Assembly (NCBI RefSeq): GCF_018860805.1
Contig: NZ_JAHKQR010000002.1
Location: forward strand, 1-64,000
DNA: 64,000 nucleotides
Source: Aestuariibacter sp. A3R04
GTDB lineage: Bacteria > Pseudomonadota > Gammaproteobacteria > Enterobacterales > Alteromonadaceae
Direction of reading: 5' to 3'
The notes under the pieces were generated by a model. The model made no database searches and was not told where the DNA came from. It saw only the letters and a list, made by a program, of their open reading frames with translations. Made by a program: the position numbers and the translations under genes. Each line of letters begins with the position of its first letter. Positions within the stretch are counted from its first letter, which is position 1. This document shows positions 35,332-43,855 of this stretch, piece by piece.

Positions 35332-37398
35332 ATGACAAATCATTGTCCCTATCGCTTTCCTTTTTATGCCTGTTGGATGCTGTCAACATTGGTCCCCTGC
35401 CTGCTTTTTGGTTGTACTAAAGCCATATCCGAAAATCGCCCCGGCTATTTGCCTGGTCAACCCGGTGGCTACATACTGGAACAACTGCATAAGCAAACGC
35501 TCCCTACCCTCCCCAAAACGCGGGAAATAGTAGAAAATGCAGCAGATACCTCTCGCTTCGCCGCCCGTCTAGCATCCATCTCACAGCACAATTCTAACCA
35601 CGCAGCCAGGCTACTCTTACTCATGGAAAGTGGCACCCTGCTTACAGATGCCGTAGTGGCATTGATTGGCGAAGAGAAAGACGAGAACGAAATGGGCAAA
35701 ATAGTGGATGTGGCGATGACCTTGTTTCCACTTCAACAAAACCAGATCTATCGCGCACTACTTGCTAACTCGCCACTGCGTTCAACCTTAGTAGATAAGT
35801 GGGCCAAAACCAAAGGGGTTCTCACCGTACCTACCTATCCGGCACCAGACGAAAACGGAGTGTTTATTCAGCCCCTTATCGAATCTGCCAGTATTACGCT
35901 CAGCGGGATTTCTCAACATGCCCATGGCCAAATTTACTACAAGGAAACCCATGCCGACGGCTGGAAACCGGGTCGCGATCTGGAATGGGAGCCAGTGCAA
36001 GGAGTGCTTACAGGGCCATTAGTTCACCTGAAACCCAATACCCGCTATGACATCAAAATCACTGTGTTGCAAGACAACCAGCAAGTGCGAAACGTACTGA
36101 CTCACTTCCAAACCCGGCCCGACTCCCCACCCATAGACGAAAATAAGGTTTATCGGTTATCAGACATTTACAAAGGTGGCACCCTAGACCTCAACGCACT
36201 GAATATTCAAGGCTCAGCGGGCGGATACGCGAAAATCGTTGGCGATGAGAATACCGTGATACGCCCAGGAAGAGGCGACAAATATGGCATTTACCTGGGA
36301 GACAACAGCTACATATACTTTGAAAACATTACCATTGAGGGCGCTCGGGTACATGGTGTTTACGGCGAAAACACCCACCATATTTGGCTCAACCAGTGCG
36401 ATATTTCGGGCTGGGGTCGTTCGCCTAACATTCTCAAAAACGGAATCGCATACGAGCAGGAAAACGCCCAGCCAATTAACTATGACTCAGGCATTTACTT
36501 TCGCCGGTCTGGTGTGATCACTGTGGAGAATTGTTACGTGCACGGGCCTAAAGCCAAAGCTAATGACTGGTCTTTCGGACATCCCAAAGGACCAACTGCA
36601 TTTTTAGCACATGCTAACCATCCAAACGTAGCTTTTAAAGGTCAAATAATCTTACGAAACAACCGTTTTGAAGGCGATCCATCCCATCGCTTTAACGATA
36701 TCATTGAAGGTAGAAAAAACGGCGAGCCACTCGGTGGGTTTGTCAGAGATTCAGCCATTTACAACAACGCGCTTACCTATGCCAACGATGATGCCATCGA
36801 AATCGATGGCGGCCAGCAAAACGTGCTGGTGTACAACAATGATATTTCTCATAGCTATACGGGTATAAGCATGACACCGGTTCGCGTGGGGCCGTCTTAC
36901 GTATTTAACAATTACATTCACGATCTTGGTGATGAAACAGGTAAGCAATGGGCTGCCATAAAAATGGGGGGGCTGATGACTGGCCCGGTGGGAAAAAGCA
37001 TCGTCCTACAAAATTTGATCACCGTTGATCGAAACGGCCTTACTGCTTCTCGTTTCCGCGCCGACGATACCTTTTGGACATACGCTCGCAATAACGTGGT
37101 TATCACCCGAAAAAACAACAACATGGTTGGATTCAACATTTTCGATCCCCAGGGGTTTTCCGGTTCTGTCTTTTGGCAAAACTACTTATACAACCTCGCA
37201 CTGGAAAAACCTAAAATAGAGAGTGATATACTGACAGATTACGAATTCGACGAACCCAAACTGAATAAACAGATAGCAGAAGCTTTATTCGCAAAAGGAA
37301 AATCTGTGTTACTGCCTAACAATGATAGTAATCACATCAATAACTTCTCGCAAACAACAGAAGATAAAGCACAAACTATTATTGGTATCACCGAGTAA
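35332..37398 (+). CDS. Right-handed parallel beta-helix lipoprotein, possible polysaccharide lyase or epimerase
   Basis: The ATG at 35332 is chosen because it gives a lipoprotein signal (lipobox LFGC) and has GGAG before it; an upstream start would add a non-signal leader. The mature protein is about 665 residues. A helical region (about 30-150) is followed by a beta-sandwich of fibronectin-like character (about 175-265, ending VLTHFQTRP). A long beta-helix with repeated N-x-I and short-turn strands (about 290-600) makes up most of the rest. Such helices occur in alginate and pectate lyases and epimerases. No catalytic triad was fixed. It lies just before a flippase gene, so it may trim or modify the exopolysaccharide. 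Confidence 0.75.
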   Translation: MTNHCPYRFPFYACWMLSTLVPCLLFGCTKAISENRPGYLPGQPGGYILEQLHKQTLPTLPKTREIVENAADTSRFAARLASISQHNSNHAARLLLLMESGTLLTDAVVALIGEEKDENEMGKIVDVAMTLFPLQQNQIYRALLANSPLRSTLVDKWAKTKGVLTVPTYPAPDENGVFIQPLIESASITLSGISQHAHGQIYYKETHADGWKPGRDLEWEPVQGVLTGPLVHLKPNTRYDIKITVLQDNQQVRNVLTHFQTRPDSPPIDENKVYRLSDIYKGGTLDLNALNIQGSAGGYAKIVGDENTVIRPGRGDKYGIYLGDNSYIYFENITIEGARVHGVYGENTHHIWLNQCDISGWGRSPNILKNGIAYEQENAQPINYDSGIYFRRSGVITVENCYVHGPKAKANDWSFGHPKGPTAFLAHANHPNVAFKGQIILRNNRFEGDPSHRFNDIIEGRKNGEPLGGFVRDSAIYNNALTYANDDAIEIDGGQQNVLVYNNDISHSYTGISMTPVRVGPSYVFNNYIHDLGDETGKQWAAIKMGGLMTGPVGKSIVLQNLITVDRNGLTASRFRADDTFWTYARNNVVITRKNNNMVGFNIFDPQGFSGSVFWQNYLYNLALEKPKIESDILTDYEFDEPKLNKQIAEALFAKGKSVLLPNNDSNHINNFSQTTEDKAQTIIGITE

Positions 37399-37440
37399 AC
37401 AAATCGTGCATGCAAAAAGTAAAACAGGGACGTGCCAGCC

Positions 37441-38886
37441 ATGTCGTTAAAAGCAAAATCGCTAAAAGGCGCCTTCTTCAACCTTTCAGCCAACGGCGCT
37501 GGGCAACTGGTAAATTTTGTTGTCTACGCCATCATGGCCAGGATCCTCGGTGTCGAAGAGTTTGGTCTGGTAGCCATTTGTCTGATGGTCGTGGATTTTT
37601 GCAATTTATTCGTTACCGTGGGGGTCTCTCAAAACCTCATTCAGCGAAAGCACTGGGATACCGACTTTGCTAATGCGTCTTTCTGGTTCTTGATAGAGGT
37701 ATCGCTGGCCATTACCCTACTGATGTTCACCATTGCGGTGCCCATCGCATGGTATACCTACTCAGAATTGGCCGCACAACTCATCGCAGCATTGGCAATT
37801 ATCCCGCTCACCAATAGTATGCGCTTAGTTCCTAAAGCAAAAATGGAGCGGGATTTTGCCAACAAACGGTTAGCGGCTTATGACACCGCAGGCGTGGTCG
37901 TTGGCGGCTTGGTATCTGTCGCCACGGCATTGACTGGTTTTGGTGCCTGGGCGATTATTTTCGGCAAAATTATACAGACATTTGTTGCCACATTGCTCAC
38001 TTGGTATGGCTCTGCCTTCAGACCCCAGTGGACACGAGGCAAACACTTCTTACCTGAAATTTTCCAGTTTGCCAAACCCCTTATTGGCATGTCGTTCCTC
38101 AACTTTTTTTCACAGCGTACGTCAAACATCATTATTGCTGCTTTTCTCGGTGCAAGCACGTTTGCCTACACGTCTGTGGCCCGCCAGGGTTTCTCTGTAC
38201 TAAATAACCTGACGTTCCAGCCTCTCAACAGAATTGCACTGGCCGGTTTGTCCCGGGTAACTGATGATACCTTGCCACTTACATTTTCCCGTGTGGTGAG
38301 TATGACCGCGTTATTCGTGACACCGGTATATTTTGGGGTTGGTGCGGTGGCACACCCATTCATAGCGGTGGTGTTTGGCGATAAATGGGTAGACAGTGCC
38401 TATTTGCTGTCCATCCTTGCCTTGCAAACCCCCTGCAACGTAATGGCCTATTATTTACCCAGTTTGCTTATTGCCCGAGGTTTACCGAACCAAGCGTTTA
38501 AGCTCAACCTGATAAACCTGATATTCAACTTTGCGCTACCTCTGGCAGCGGTTCCATGGGGGCTTTTCGCAGTAATAGCCGCTTTGGTTGTAGCGAATTA
38601 CATTACCCTGCTCATTAAGTTTACGCTGGTACAAAAGGTACTCAACATCAGGTTAAAAGAGACCATTTCACAAACCTGGATGTTCACATTAAGCGGTGCA
38701 CTGATGTTTGCGGCTGTATTGTTTACTGAACGCAGTGGTGTCATTGGCACTGAAAACCCGTTCATCGTTTTACCTGTGTTAGTTTCCCTTGGTGCGGCAT
38801 TGTATGGCGGAACCCTGTTGCTTTTCTTCCGAGGAAAAACCCTTGCTGTTATCCGCGAATTTAAAACCCAAAAGAAAACATCATAG
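37441..38886 (+). CDS. Wzx-type lipopolysaccharide/exopolysaccharide flippase
   Basis: A polysaccharide flippase of the MOP superfamily. It has about twelve to fourteen hydrophobic helices, opening with SLKGAFFNLSANGAGQLVNFVVYAIMA and followed by RILGVEEFGLVAI, the usual Wzx/MviN-like N-terminal pattern. It would move undecaprenyl-linked repeat units across the inner membrane for polymerisation. The ATG at 37441 is preferred over GTG at 37432 because AGGGA is better spaced. It follows the beta-helix gene by 42 bp on the same strand. Its stop (38884-38886) abuts the 3' end of the AraC remnant on the other strand. Confidence 0.88.
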   Translation: MSLKAKSLKGAFFNLSANGAGQLVNFVVYAIMARILGVEEFGLVAICLMVVDFCNLFVTVGVSQNLIQRKHWDTDFANASFWFLIEVSLAITLLMFTIAVPIAWYTYSELAAQLIAALAIIPLTNSMRLVPKAKMERDFANKRLAAYDTAGVVVGGLVSVATALTGFGAWAIIFGKIIQTFVATLLTWYGSAFRPQWTRGKHFLPEIFQFAKPLIGMSFLNFFSQRTSNIIIAAFLGASTFAYTSVARQGFSVLNNLTFQPLNRIALAGLSRVTDDTLPLTFSRVVSMTALFVTPVYFGVGAVAHPFIAVVFGDKWVDSAYLLSILALQTPCNVMAYYLPSLLIARGLPNQAFKLNLINLIFNFALPLAAVPWGLFAVIAALVVANYITLLIKFTLVQKVLNIRLKETISQTWMFTLSGALMFAAVLFTERSGVIGTENPFIVLPVLVSLGAALYGGTLLLFFRGKTLAVIREFKTQKKTS

Positions 38887-39057
38887 CGCCATATTTCGCT
38901 CAAACTGCTGGCTCCACTGCTTAGGCGAATACCCGTACATACGTTTAAACTCACGGCTGAACTGAGAGGTACTGACGTAGCCGACTTCCATTGCCGCGGT
39001 ATTAACCGAAGTTCCGCCAGCGATGCGCATCGCAGCCGCTGGCAAACGCACTCGTGT
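38881..39057 (-). pseudogene. C-terminal remnant of an AraC-family regulator
   Basis: Reading the minus strand gives about 58 codons ending TGA at 38881-38883. They match the second helix-turn-helix of AraC/XylS regulators: AAMEVGYVSTSQFSREFKRMYGYSPKQWSQ. The frame is closed by TAA at 39058-39060, so the N-terminal effector domain and first helix-turn-helix are missing. No start codon or leader fits this piece. The lost part abuts the remnant of a dehydrogenase on the opposite strand. Confidence 0.85.
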
Positions 39058-39370
39058 TTACGTGTGCCACCCTGGCGCTTCCAATACGTCGTTGATTCGT
39101 GAAAACGCCAGTTTGGCGACAAGGCTGAGCTGGAAACTAATGGTTAAACTTGGCATGGCGCAGACCGCCGAAAAAGGGGCCTACCCAGAGGTAATGTGTG
39201 CCACTGAACACGGACTGAAAACCCGAGCCTATTACGGTCCGACCGGACTGCTGAACTTTGGAGGCCCGGTGGGTGAATGCACTTTGCAGCCCTTCGTAGT
39301 AGACAAGCCTGTAATGACCAAACTATGGGCCTTATCAGAGCAACAAACCCACTGTTCCTGGATAATCTGA
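39041..39370 (+). pseudogene. C-terminal remnant of a short-chain dehydrogenase/reductase
   Basis: The plus-strand frame (open from before 39023) encodes RVYVCHPGASNTSL and then about 90 residues to a normal stop. The CHPG segment and following LGMAQTAEKGAYPEVMCATE resemble the C-terminal third of SDR oxidoreductases (retinol-dehydrogenase-like). The Rossmann TGxxxGxG motif and catalytic YxxxK are absent, so the piece cannot be active. The exact left boundary lies between about 39030 and 39060 and overlaps the AraC remnant. Confidence 0.85.
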
Positions 39371-39476
39371 TAGTGCCAGCAATACTATCCTATTCATGGC
39401 GGAATACGTACAAAGGGCAAATAAGACGCACCACACTTAACAAGTCTTATATGCTTAGTGTGCGCTGTATTCTTGC

Positions 39477-40316
39477 CTAATTCCAGTCTATCGGCATATT
39501 AGCCGGGCTCACCATAGCGGCTTCACTTTTGTGTACGGGCACATCCACTTTTCCACTGGCAATAATTTCGCCCAGTTGCCATAACCTCCACTCACCTCGC
39601 TCGTAAATGTCCCATTCTTCGTCGTGGGTCAGGGGTTCAGTAGCAATAATACTCACTACATCCTTTGGCGTCGTTTCGGCGGCAAAGTCTATTTTTACTT
39701 CCACATCTTTTAGGCACGCCGGGCCAAACGGCGCGCGACGGGTAATACTCGCCAGTTTTGTACTGCAAAAAGTGAATAGCCAGTCACCATTGCTCAAGAG
39801 GCAATTGAAGACGCCTTGCTGAGCATATTCCTGACTCAATGACACCAGTAAATCACCCAGTTGACGGGGCATGGCGTCCCGTGGCAAGGTATTGCGTACT
39901 TGATTCATTAAATCGCAAAACAGCTCTTCGCTATCGGTACCACCGACAGGCTCATACATGCCTTGAGAACGGGTAAAACCTGGGATTTGACCATTGTGCG
40001 CGAACACCCAGTAGCGTCCCCACAACTCGCGGGTAAAAGGGTGGGTATTTGAAAGGTGAATATTCCCTACGTTAGCTTGGCGAATATGACAAACAGCGGT
40101 CTTGCTCTTAATGGGCAACTTACTCACAAACTCGGCAATTTGAGAGGTGGCGCAAGGCTCGGGATCATGAAAAAGACGTACGCCCTTCCCCTCGTAAAAC
40201 GCGACACCCCAGCCATCTTTATGCGGACCAGTTTCTCCCCCACGGCGGGTTAACCCAGTAAAACTGAAACACAAATCAGTGGGGGTATTGGCACTCATTC
40301 CGAGAAGTTCGCACAC
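39477..40316 (-). CDS. Class II glutamine amidotransferase, YafJ-like
   Basis: A 279-residue Ntn-hydrolase of the class II glutamine amidotransferase (GATase type 4) family. After Met removal the N-terminal Cys2 (MCELLGM) would be the nucleophile. Conserved GGETGPHKDGWGVAFYEG, the NTHPF segment, FAHNGQIPG and GGTDSEELF follow the family pattern. It has no synthase domain, so it is a stand-alone protein like E. coli YafJ, whose exact substrate is unsettled. It is monocistronic between the SDR remnant and the exopolysaccharide genes, with which it has no evident link. Confidence 0.9.
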   Translation of the reverse strand: MCELLGMSANTPTDLCFSFTGLTRRGGETGPHKDGWGVAFYEGKGVRLFHDPEPCATSQIAEFVSKLPIKSKTAVCHIRQANVGNIHLSNTHPFTRELWGRYWVFAHNGQIPGFTRSQGMYEPVGGTDSEELFCDLMNQVRNTLPRDAMPRQLGDLLVSLSQEYAQQGVFNCLLSNGDWLFTFCSTKLASITRRAPFGPACLKDVEVKIDFAAETTPKDVVSIIATEPLTHDEEWDIYERGEWRLWQLGEIIASGKVDVPVHKSEAAMVSPANMPIDWN

Positions 40317-40400
40317 AGCTTGTCCTTACTACAAATCGCTATGCGAAGAGAATAGCCAACCTGCTCGCGCTATTCAACTGCTCTTGCCGGGATTTCACGG

Positions 40401-41204
40401 CTACCACAGATCAAAAGGGAAAGCCTGGTAGAGTTTATCTGTAATACGGGTAAAGTCTGGGGGCGACGCCAAAGTCATCGCTATCCCTTCTTCCAGGCTT
40501 GTGGCCACTGGGATCTCATACCGACCGGTTCCTTGGTAGTAATCTTCGTATTTAAACATGGCTTCACCGCTGTTTGATTTGTAGAACACCGCAGGTATGC
40601 CATAAGCTTCGGCGATAATAACACCGTGAAGACTGCTGGAAATCACCCGTTTGCTGTTCACTATGGCCTCAATAAATGACCCTGGATATTGCATTGGTGA
40701 CACCAGGTGTTGTTCGAAGCCTGTATACTGCTCCATGTTGTCGTTCATGTGATTAATAATAATAAAGGGGTGTTTATCTGGCTTTTCCATAAGTCGCTTG
40801 TTGTAAAAATACGGCAATAATAAGGCTGGATCACCGTATACTTCAGGTACTTCAATACCGCGATTCATCAAGTATTGCCGTGTTAGTGGTCCTCTCACGG
40901 CCCGCACGTCCAGGTGTTCAAACTGGATAACTTTATCGCCCATTTTCTGGTTGTAGCCGGTCCCCCATAACGCATCCCCGTTGCGGGCAAAATGCAGTAC
41001 AGATCCAACGCTTACCAACTTAGTGTTCGGATCGCGTTTATCACTGACCAACTTTCCCTTCATAGCCAATACACGTTTGACCAAATCATAGGCGACGTAA
41101 TCCCCTATATTGGGGCGATGATCTTTTTTCGACTGCCACCAGTAAATCCGTTTCTTCTCTTGTAACAGTATCTGCTTTTCAGCCCATTGATTTAACATTT
41201 TCAT
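40401..41204 (-). CDS. Polysaccharide pyruvyltransferase family protein
   Basis: A 267-residue enzyme of the polysaccharide pyruvyltransferase family (PF04230), which adds ketal pyruvate from phosphoenolpyruvate to sugar residues of cell-surface polymers. Seen are PNIGDYVAYDLVKRVL near the N-terminus, VRGPLTRQYL, EVYGDPALLLP and the C-terminal SSSLHGVIIAEAYGIPAVFY with the conserved His. A second ATG at 41198 is slightly better spaced from GGAA than the first. It is the third gene of a minus-strand unit with a GT2 glycosyltransferase and a Stf0-type sulfotransferase, which makes the polymer likely to be acidic. Confidence 0.85.
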   Translation of the reverse strand: MKMLNQWAEKQILLQEKKRIYWWQSKKDHRPNIGDYVAYDLVKRVLAMKGKLVSDKRDPNTKLVSVGSVLHFARNGDALWGTGYNQKMGDKVIQFEHLDVRAVRGPLTRQYLMNRGIEVPEVYGDPALLLPYFYNKRLMEKPDKHPFIIINHMNDNMEQYTGFEQHLVSPMQYPGSFIEAIVNSKRVISSSLHGVIIAEAYGIPAVFYKSNSGEAMFKYEDYYQGTGRYEIPVATSLEEGIAMTLASPPDFTRITDKLYQAFPFDLW

Positions 41205-41275
41205 CTTCCAAATACCTCAACTGCGGTGCGACGCCCAGCACAACTACCTTAGGAGACACTTTGTAACAGCACCTG

Positions 41276-42067
41276 TCAGGACAATTTCTTCGACAACTTG
41301 TGCCACATACTCTCGGGGTTGTAGCGCAACAACTCATTGTCGCCATCAAATTCCTGTTGAAATTTGGTCAACCACTGTTTATTCAGTTCACTTCCCTGAC
41401 TTTTCGTTACTGGCACTTGGGGGATTTTTCTGGTATCCACCGCCACGCCCATAAAATCTGCAATTCTGAGTACCGCATTTGCCGTATTTGCTTTTACGTC
41501 GGAGAAGTGTATTTGCATATATCGGCGACCAGAAGCTGACAACGCATATTGCCACGACGCATTTTCCATACACACGCGGCGCAGTCCGTCGTCAATATCA
41601 GAAAACCTGTACTCAGGTTCATTGCGCGTGTCGCTCTGGCCTGAAATCCATGAACCGGTTTGTCTTGCTATGGCCAAAGACACCGCTTGCGCCATCACGT
41701 CTTCTCTGGTTAACAGCACAAAATGCGGATTAGGCAACATTTCACAAAGCGCAGAAAAACCACCAAACCGCGCGATGTGACTATAGTGAATTTTTATTCC
41801 AAAGACGCCATTTGGCGACGTGCGTTTGGCCATAACATCCTCCAATACCCCAGACAGAGAGCGCCGATTAAAGCGCTTTTTCCACTCACTTAGATTGTGC
41901 TTGTTAACGTACTCCAAGGGGAATCCGAAGGCATCGGTTTGTCTGAGCACATGGCCTAACATATGACTTCCCGAACGCACCGTTGACGCAATAACCAGGG
42001 TTTTGCTGGTTTGTGTTTGATGGGGATAATCGTATTCTGCCGAAAATTGATCCTGATACAACTCCAT
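41276..42067 (-). CDS. Stf0-type sulfotransferase
   Basis: A 263-residue sulfotransferase resembling the Stf0 (trehalose 2-sulfotransferase) family. The 5'-phosphosulfate loop is VIASTVRSGSHML near residues 25-40. A second conserved segment, HFVLLTREDVMAQAVSLAIARQTG, matches the RRDKLRQAVS-type 3'-phosphate site. It would transfer sulfate from PAPS to a sugar hydroxyl in the cytoplasm before export. ATG at 42067 is used (GAGGAG six bases upstream). The GT2 gene ends 16 bp upstream and the pyruvyltransferase starts about 70 bp downstream. The acceptor is unknown. Confidence 0.82.
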   Translation of the reverse strand: MELYQDQFSAEYDYPHQTQTSKTLVIASTVRSGSHMLGHVLRQTDAFGFPLEYVNKHNLSEWKKRFNRRSLSGVLEDVMAKRTSPNGVFGIKIHYSHIARFGGFSALCEMLPNPHFVLLTREDVMAQAVSLAIARQTGSWISGQSDTRNEPEYRFSDIDDGLRRVCMENASWQYALSASGRRYMQIHFSDVKANTANAVLRIADFMGVAVDTRKIPQVPVTKSQGSELNKQWLTKFQQEFDGDNELLRYNPESMWHKLSKKLS

Positions 42068-42083
42068 AACCAACTCCTCTGTC

Positions 42084-42974
42084 TTATGTGACGACAGTTT
42101 GTTTTTTTTGCGAACCTATTCGCTGACGCACTTTTTTCGCGGTCACTGCAATTATATGACTGACAGTGATCCGGAGCCCGGCCAGCCGAACAGAAGTCAT
42201 TACCCATTTAAGCTTCTGACGCTTTAAGGGCAGGTAAACCAGTAATTGGGCTGCCACCCTTCTGCGGTAATTCTCCTCACCTAAAAATTGTTTGTGTTTC
42301 TCTGCTGATCGCAGCCTGATTAACGCAGCTTCCGGGGTCATTTTGGCGACTCTTGCGCCAATGCCATCCATGTTCATAAACCGATAGAGAAAAATAGGTT
42401 TGGGAATGTTTGCCAGCGAATATCCTTGCTGATGTAGCCGTACGTACATATCCCAATCTTGCCCATTCGGCAGGGTTTCATCAAAGCGTTCTTTTAACGC
42501 GATGTGTCTTCGAATACTAAAGCCGCTCATGCCACAGTATTGATTACCGGTACGCAAAATCGATAGCTCTACCTGCTCAGACGGTTGCACATACACTTCG
42601 TCTTTTCTACCTAAATTCTGGTACCCGCTCACCACGGCATCTGCGCCGCTTTCATAGGCTTTTTTGTGCTCCAGCAGATAGTCGGGTAACCAGACGTCGT
42701 CATCGTCGAGAAACGCAATTACGTCGCCCTGCGCCCGCTCAACACCAATATTCCTGGCTTTGTTCGCCCCCGACGATTCACTGAGGTAGTGATAGTGAAA
42801 GTGAGGCTTGTCAGAAAAACCAGCAACAATTTCCTCATATGGCAAGGAAGATGCATCATTAACAACAATAACTTCCAGCGGCTGCTCAATTTGCGCATAA
42901 ACACCATCAAGCGCCTCTTTTAGTTCTGCTGGTCGGTTAAACGTTGTAATCACAACACTGAATTTGAAGCTCAT
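42084..42974 (-). CDS. Family 2 glycosyltransferase
   Basis: A 296-residue GT-A fold transferase. The GT2 signature starts at the N-terminus with FSVVITTFNRPAELKEALDGV, followed by VIVVNDASS, the metal-binding DDDDVW (AFLDDDDVWLPDYL, about residues 92-105) and the NGQDWDMYVRL acceptor loop. It adds a nucleotide-sugar unit to the growing lipid-linked repeat on the cytoplasmic face. First gene of the unit with the Stf0 sulfotransferase and pyruvyltransferase. Its start is 80 bp from the divergent plus-strand sulfotransferase gene, so both promoters share that short gap. Confidence 0.9.
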   Translation of the reverse strand: MSFKFSVVITTFNRPAELKEALDGVYAQIEQPLEVIVVNDASSLPYEEIVAGFSDKPHFHYHYLSESSGANKARNIGVERAQGDVIAFLDDDDVWLPDYLLEHKKAYESGADAVVSGYQNLGRKDEVYVQPSEQVELSILRTGNQYCGMSGFSIRRHIALKERFDETLPNGQDWDMYVRLHQQGYSLANIPKPIFLYRFMNMDGIGARVAKMTPEAALIRLRSAEKHKQFLGEENYRRRVAAQLLVYLPLKRQKLKWVMTSVRLAGLRITVSHIIAVTAKKVRQRIGSQKKQTVVT

Positions 42975-43054
42975 CGGGATCCCTGTGAGTTAACAAGTTT
43001 CTATCGGGGAATCTATAAAGAGTACCCGGACCTGGAAAGAACGGAGCAAGAATC

Positions 43055-43828
43055 ATGCAAGAAATGTTTAAAAGGCAATTGGAAAGCTTTTTGGAACGAT
43101 ATCCGAAAATATTTTTCTGCCATGTGCCTAAATGTGCCGGAGTGTCACTGTCCAACGCTATATATCGCGCAATCTATCCAGTGTTTCTCAAAGCAACACG
43201 CTACAGCGGTCATATCTCTTTACCCGGCAGCCGTCAGTGTGAATCACTGCTTGGTATTAACATGATGACAGCAAGAGAAGCTCAGCTGATATTTCAGCTC
43301 AGTAACCACAACCAGTTATTCACCACGGGGCACTGCGTGGCCAGACCTGAAGTAGTCAGTGAATTTTACAAAGACTGGCACTTTTTAACCATACTCAGAA
43401 ACCCGGTTGACCGTTTTATTTCTGAGTATGTTTACAACCGTTTTAAAGCCTCAGAGTGGCAAAAAGACGACCGCGAAATAGAGGCTTACCTCGCTTCTGA
43501 AAAAGCAATTCATTCAGCTTTGACCTACGCCCGATACTTTTCAGGCATACAGGATGTGAAGGATATACTGGCTGCTCCTGAGGAAGCCATTGCTCGTTCT
43601 GTTGCAAATTTGCGTCGGTTTTCTGTGGTCGGTACGTTGGACAAGATGGCAAAATGGGAAGCGGATTTCAATCAACGTTTCAACGCCAGTTTGCAAATAG
43701 GTAGTAAAAACGCCAGTCCAAACCGACGCGCATTGGCTTCTATCACCGATGATAAAAAATTAATGGAGAGCATTACCGCACTGAGCCAAATTGATACGGC
43801 GATTTACGAGCAGGTAAGTGCCTGGTAA
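43055..43828 (+). CDS. Sulfotransferase family 2-type protein
   Basis: A 257-residue sulfotransferase with the PAPS-binding loop FFCHVPKCAGVSLSNAI (about residues 23-40). It also has the 3'-phosphate motif LRNPVDRFISEYVYNRF (about 118-134). This layout fits the Sulfotransfer_2 type, which is unrelated at the motif level to the Stf0 protein encoded nearby. The ATG at 43055 has GGAG eight to nine bases upstream. It faces leftward-running neighbours on both sides and is a single plus-strand gene within a minus-strand block. The predicted role is sulfation of a second position in the same exopolysaccharide. Confidence 0.82.
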   Translation: MQEMFKRQLESFLERYPKIFFCHVPKCAGVSLSNAIYRAIYPVFLKATRYSGHISLPGSRQCESLLGINMMTAREAQLIFQLSNHNQLFTTGHCVARPEVVSEFYKDWHFLTILRNPVDRFISEYVYNRFKASEWQKDDREIEAYLASEKAIHSALTYARYFSGIQDVKDILAAPEEAIARSVANLRRFSVVGTLDKMAKWEADFNQRFNASLQIGSKNASPNRRALASITDDKKLMESITALSQIDTAIYEQVSAW

Positions 43829-43855
43829 GGGGTAAGGCGAGTTAGTCGCGACGCG

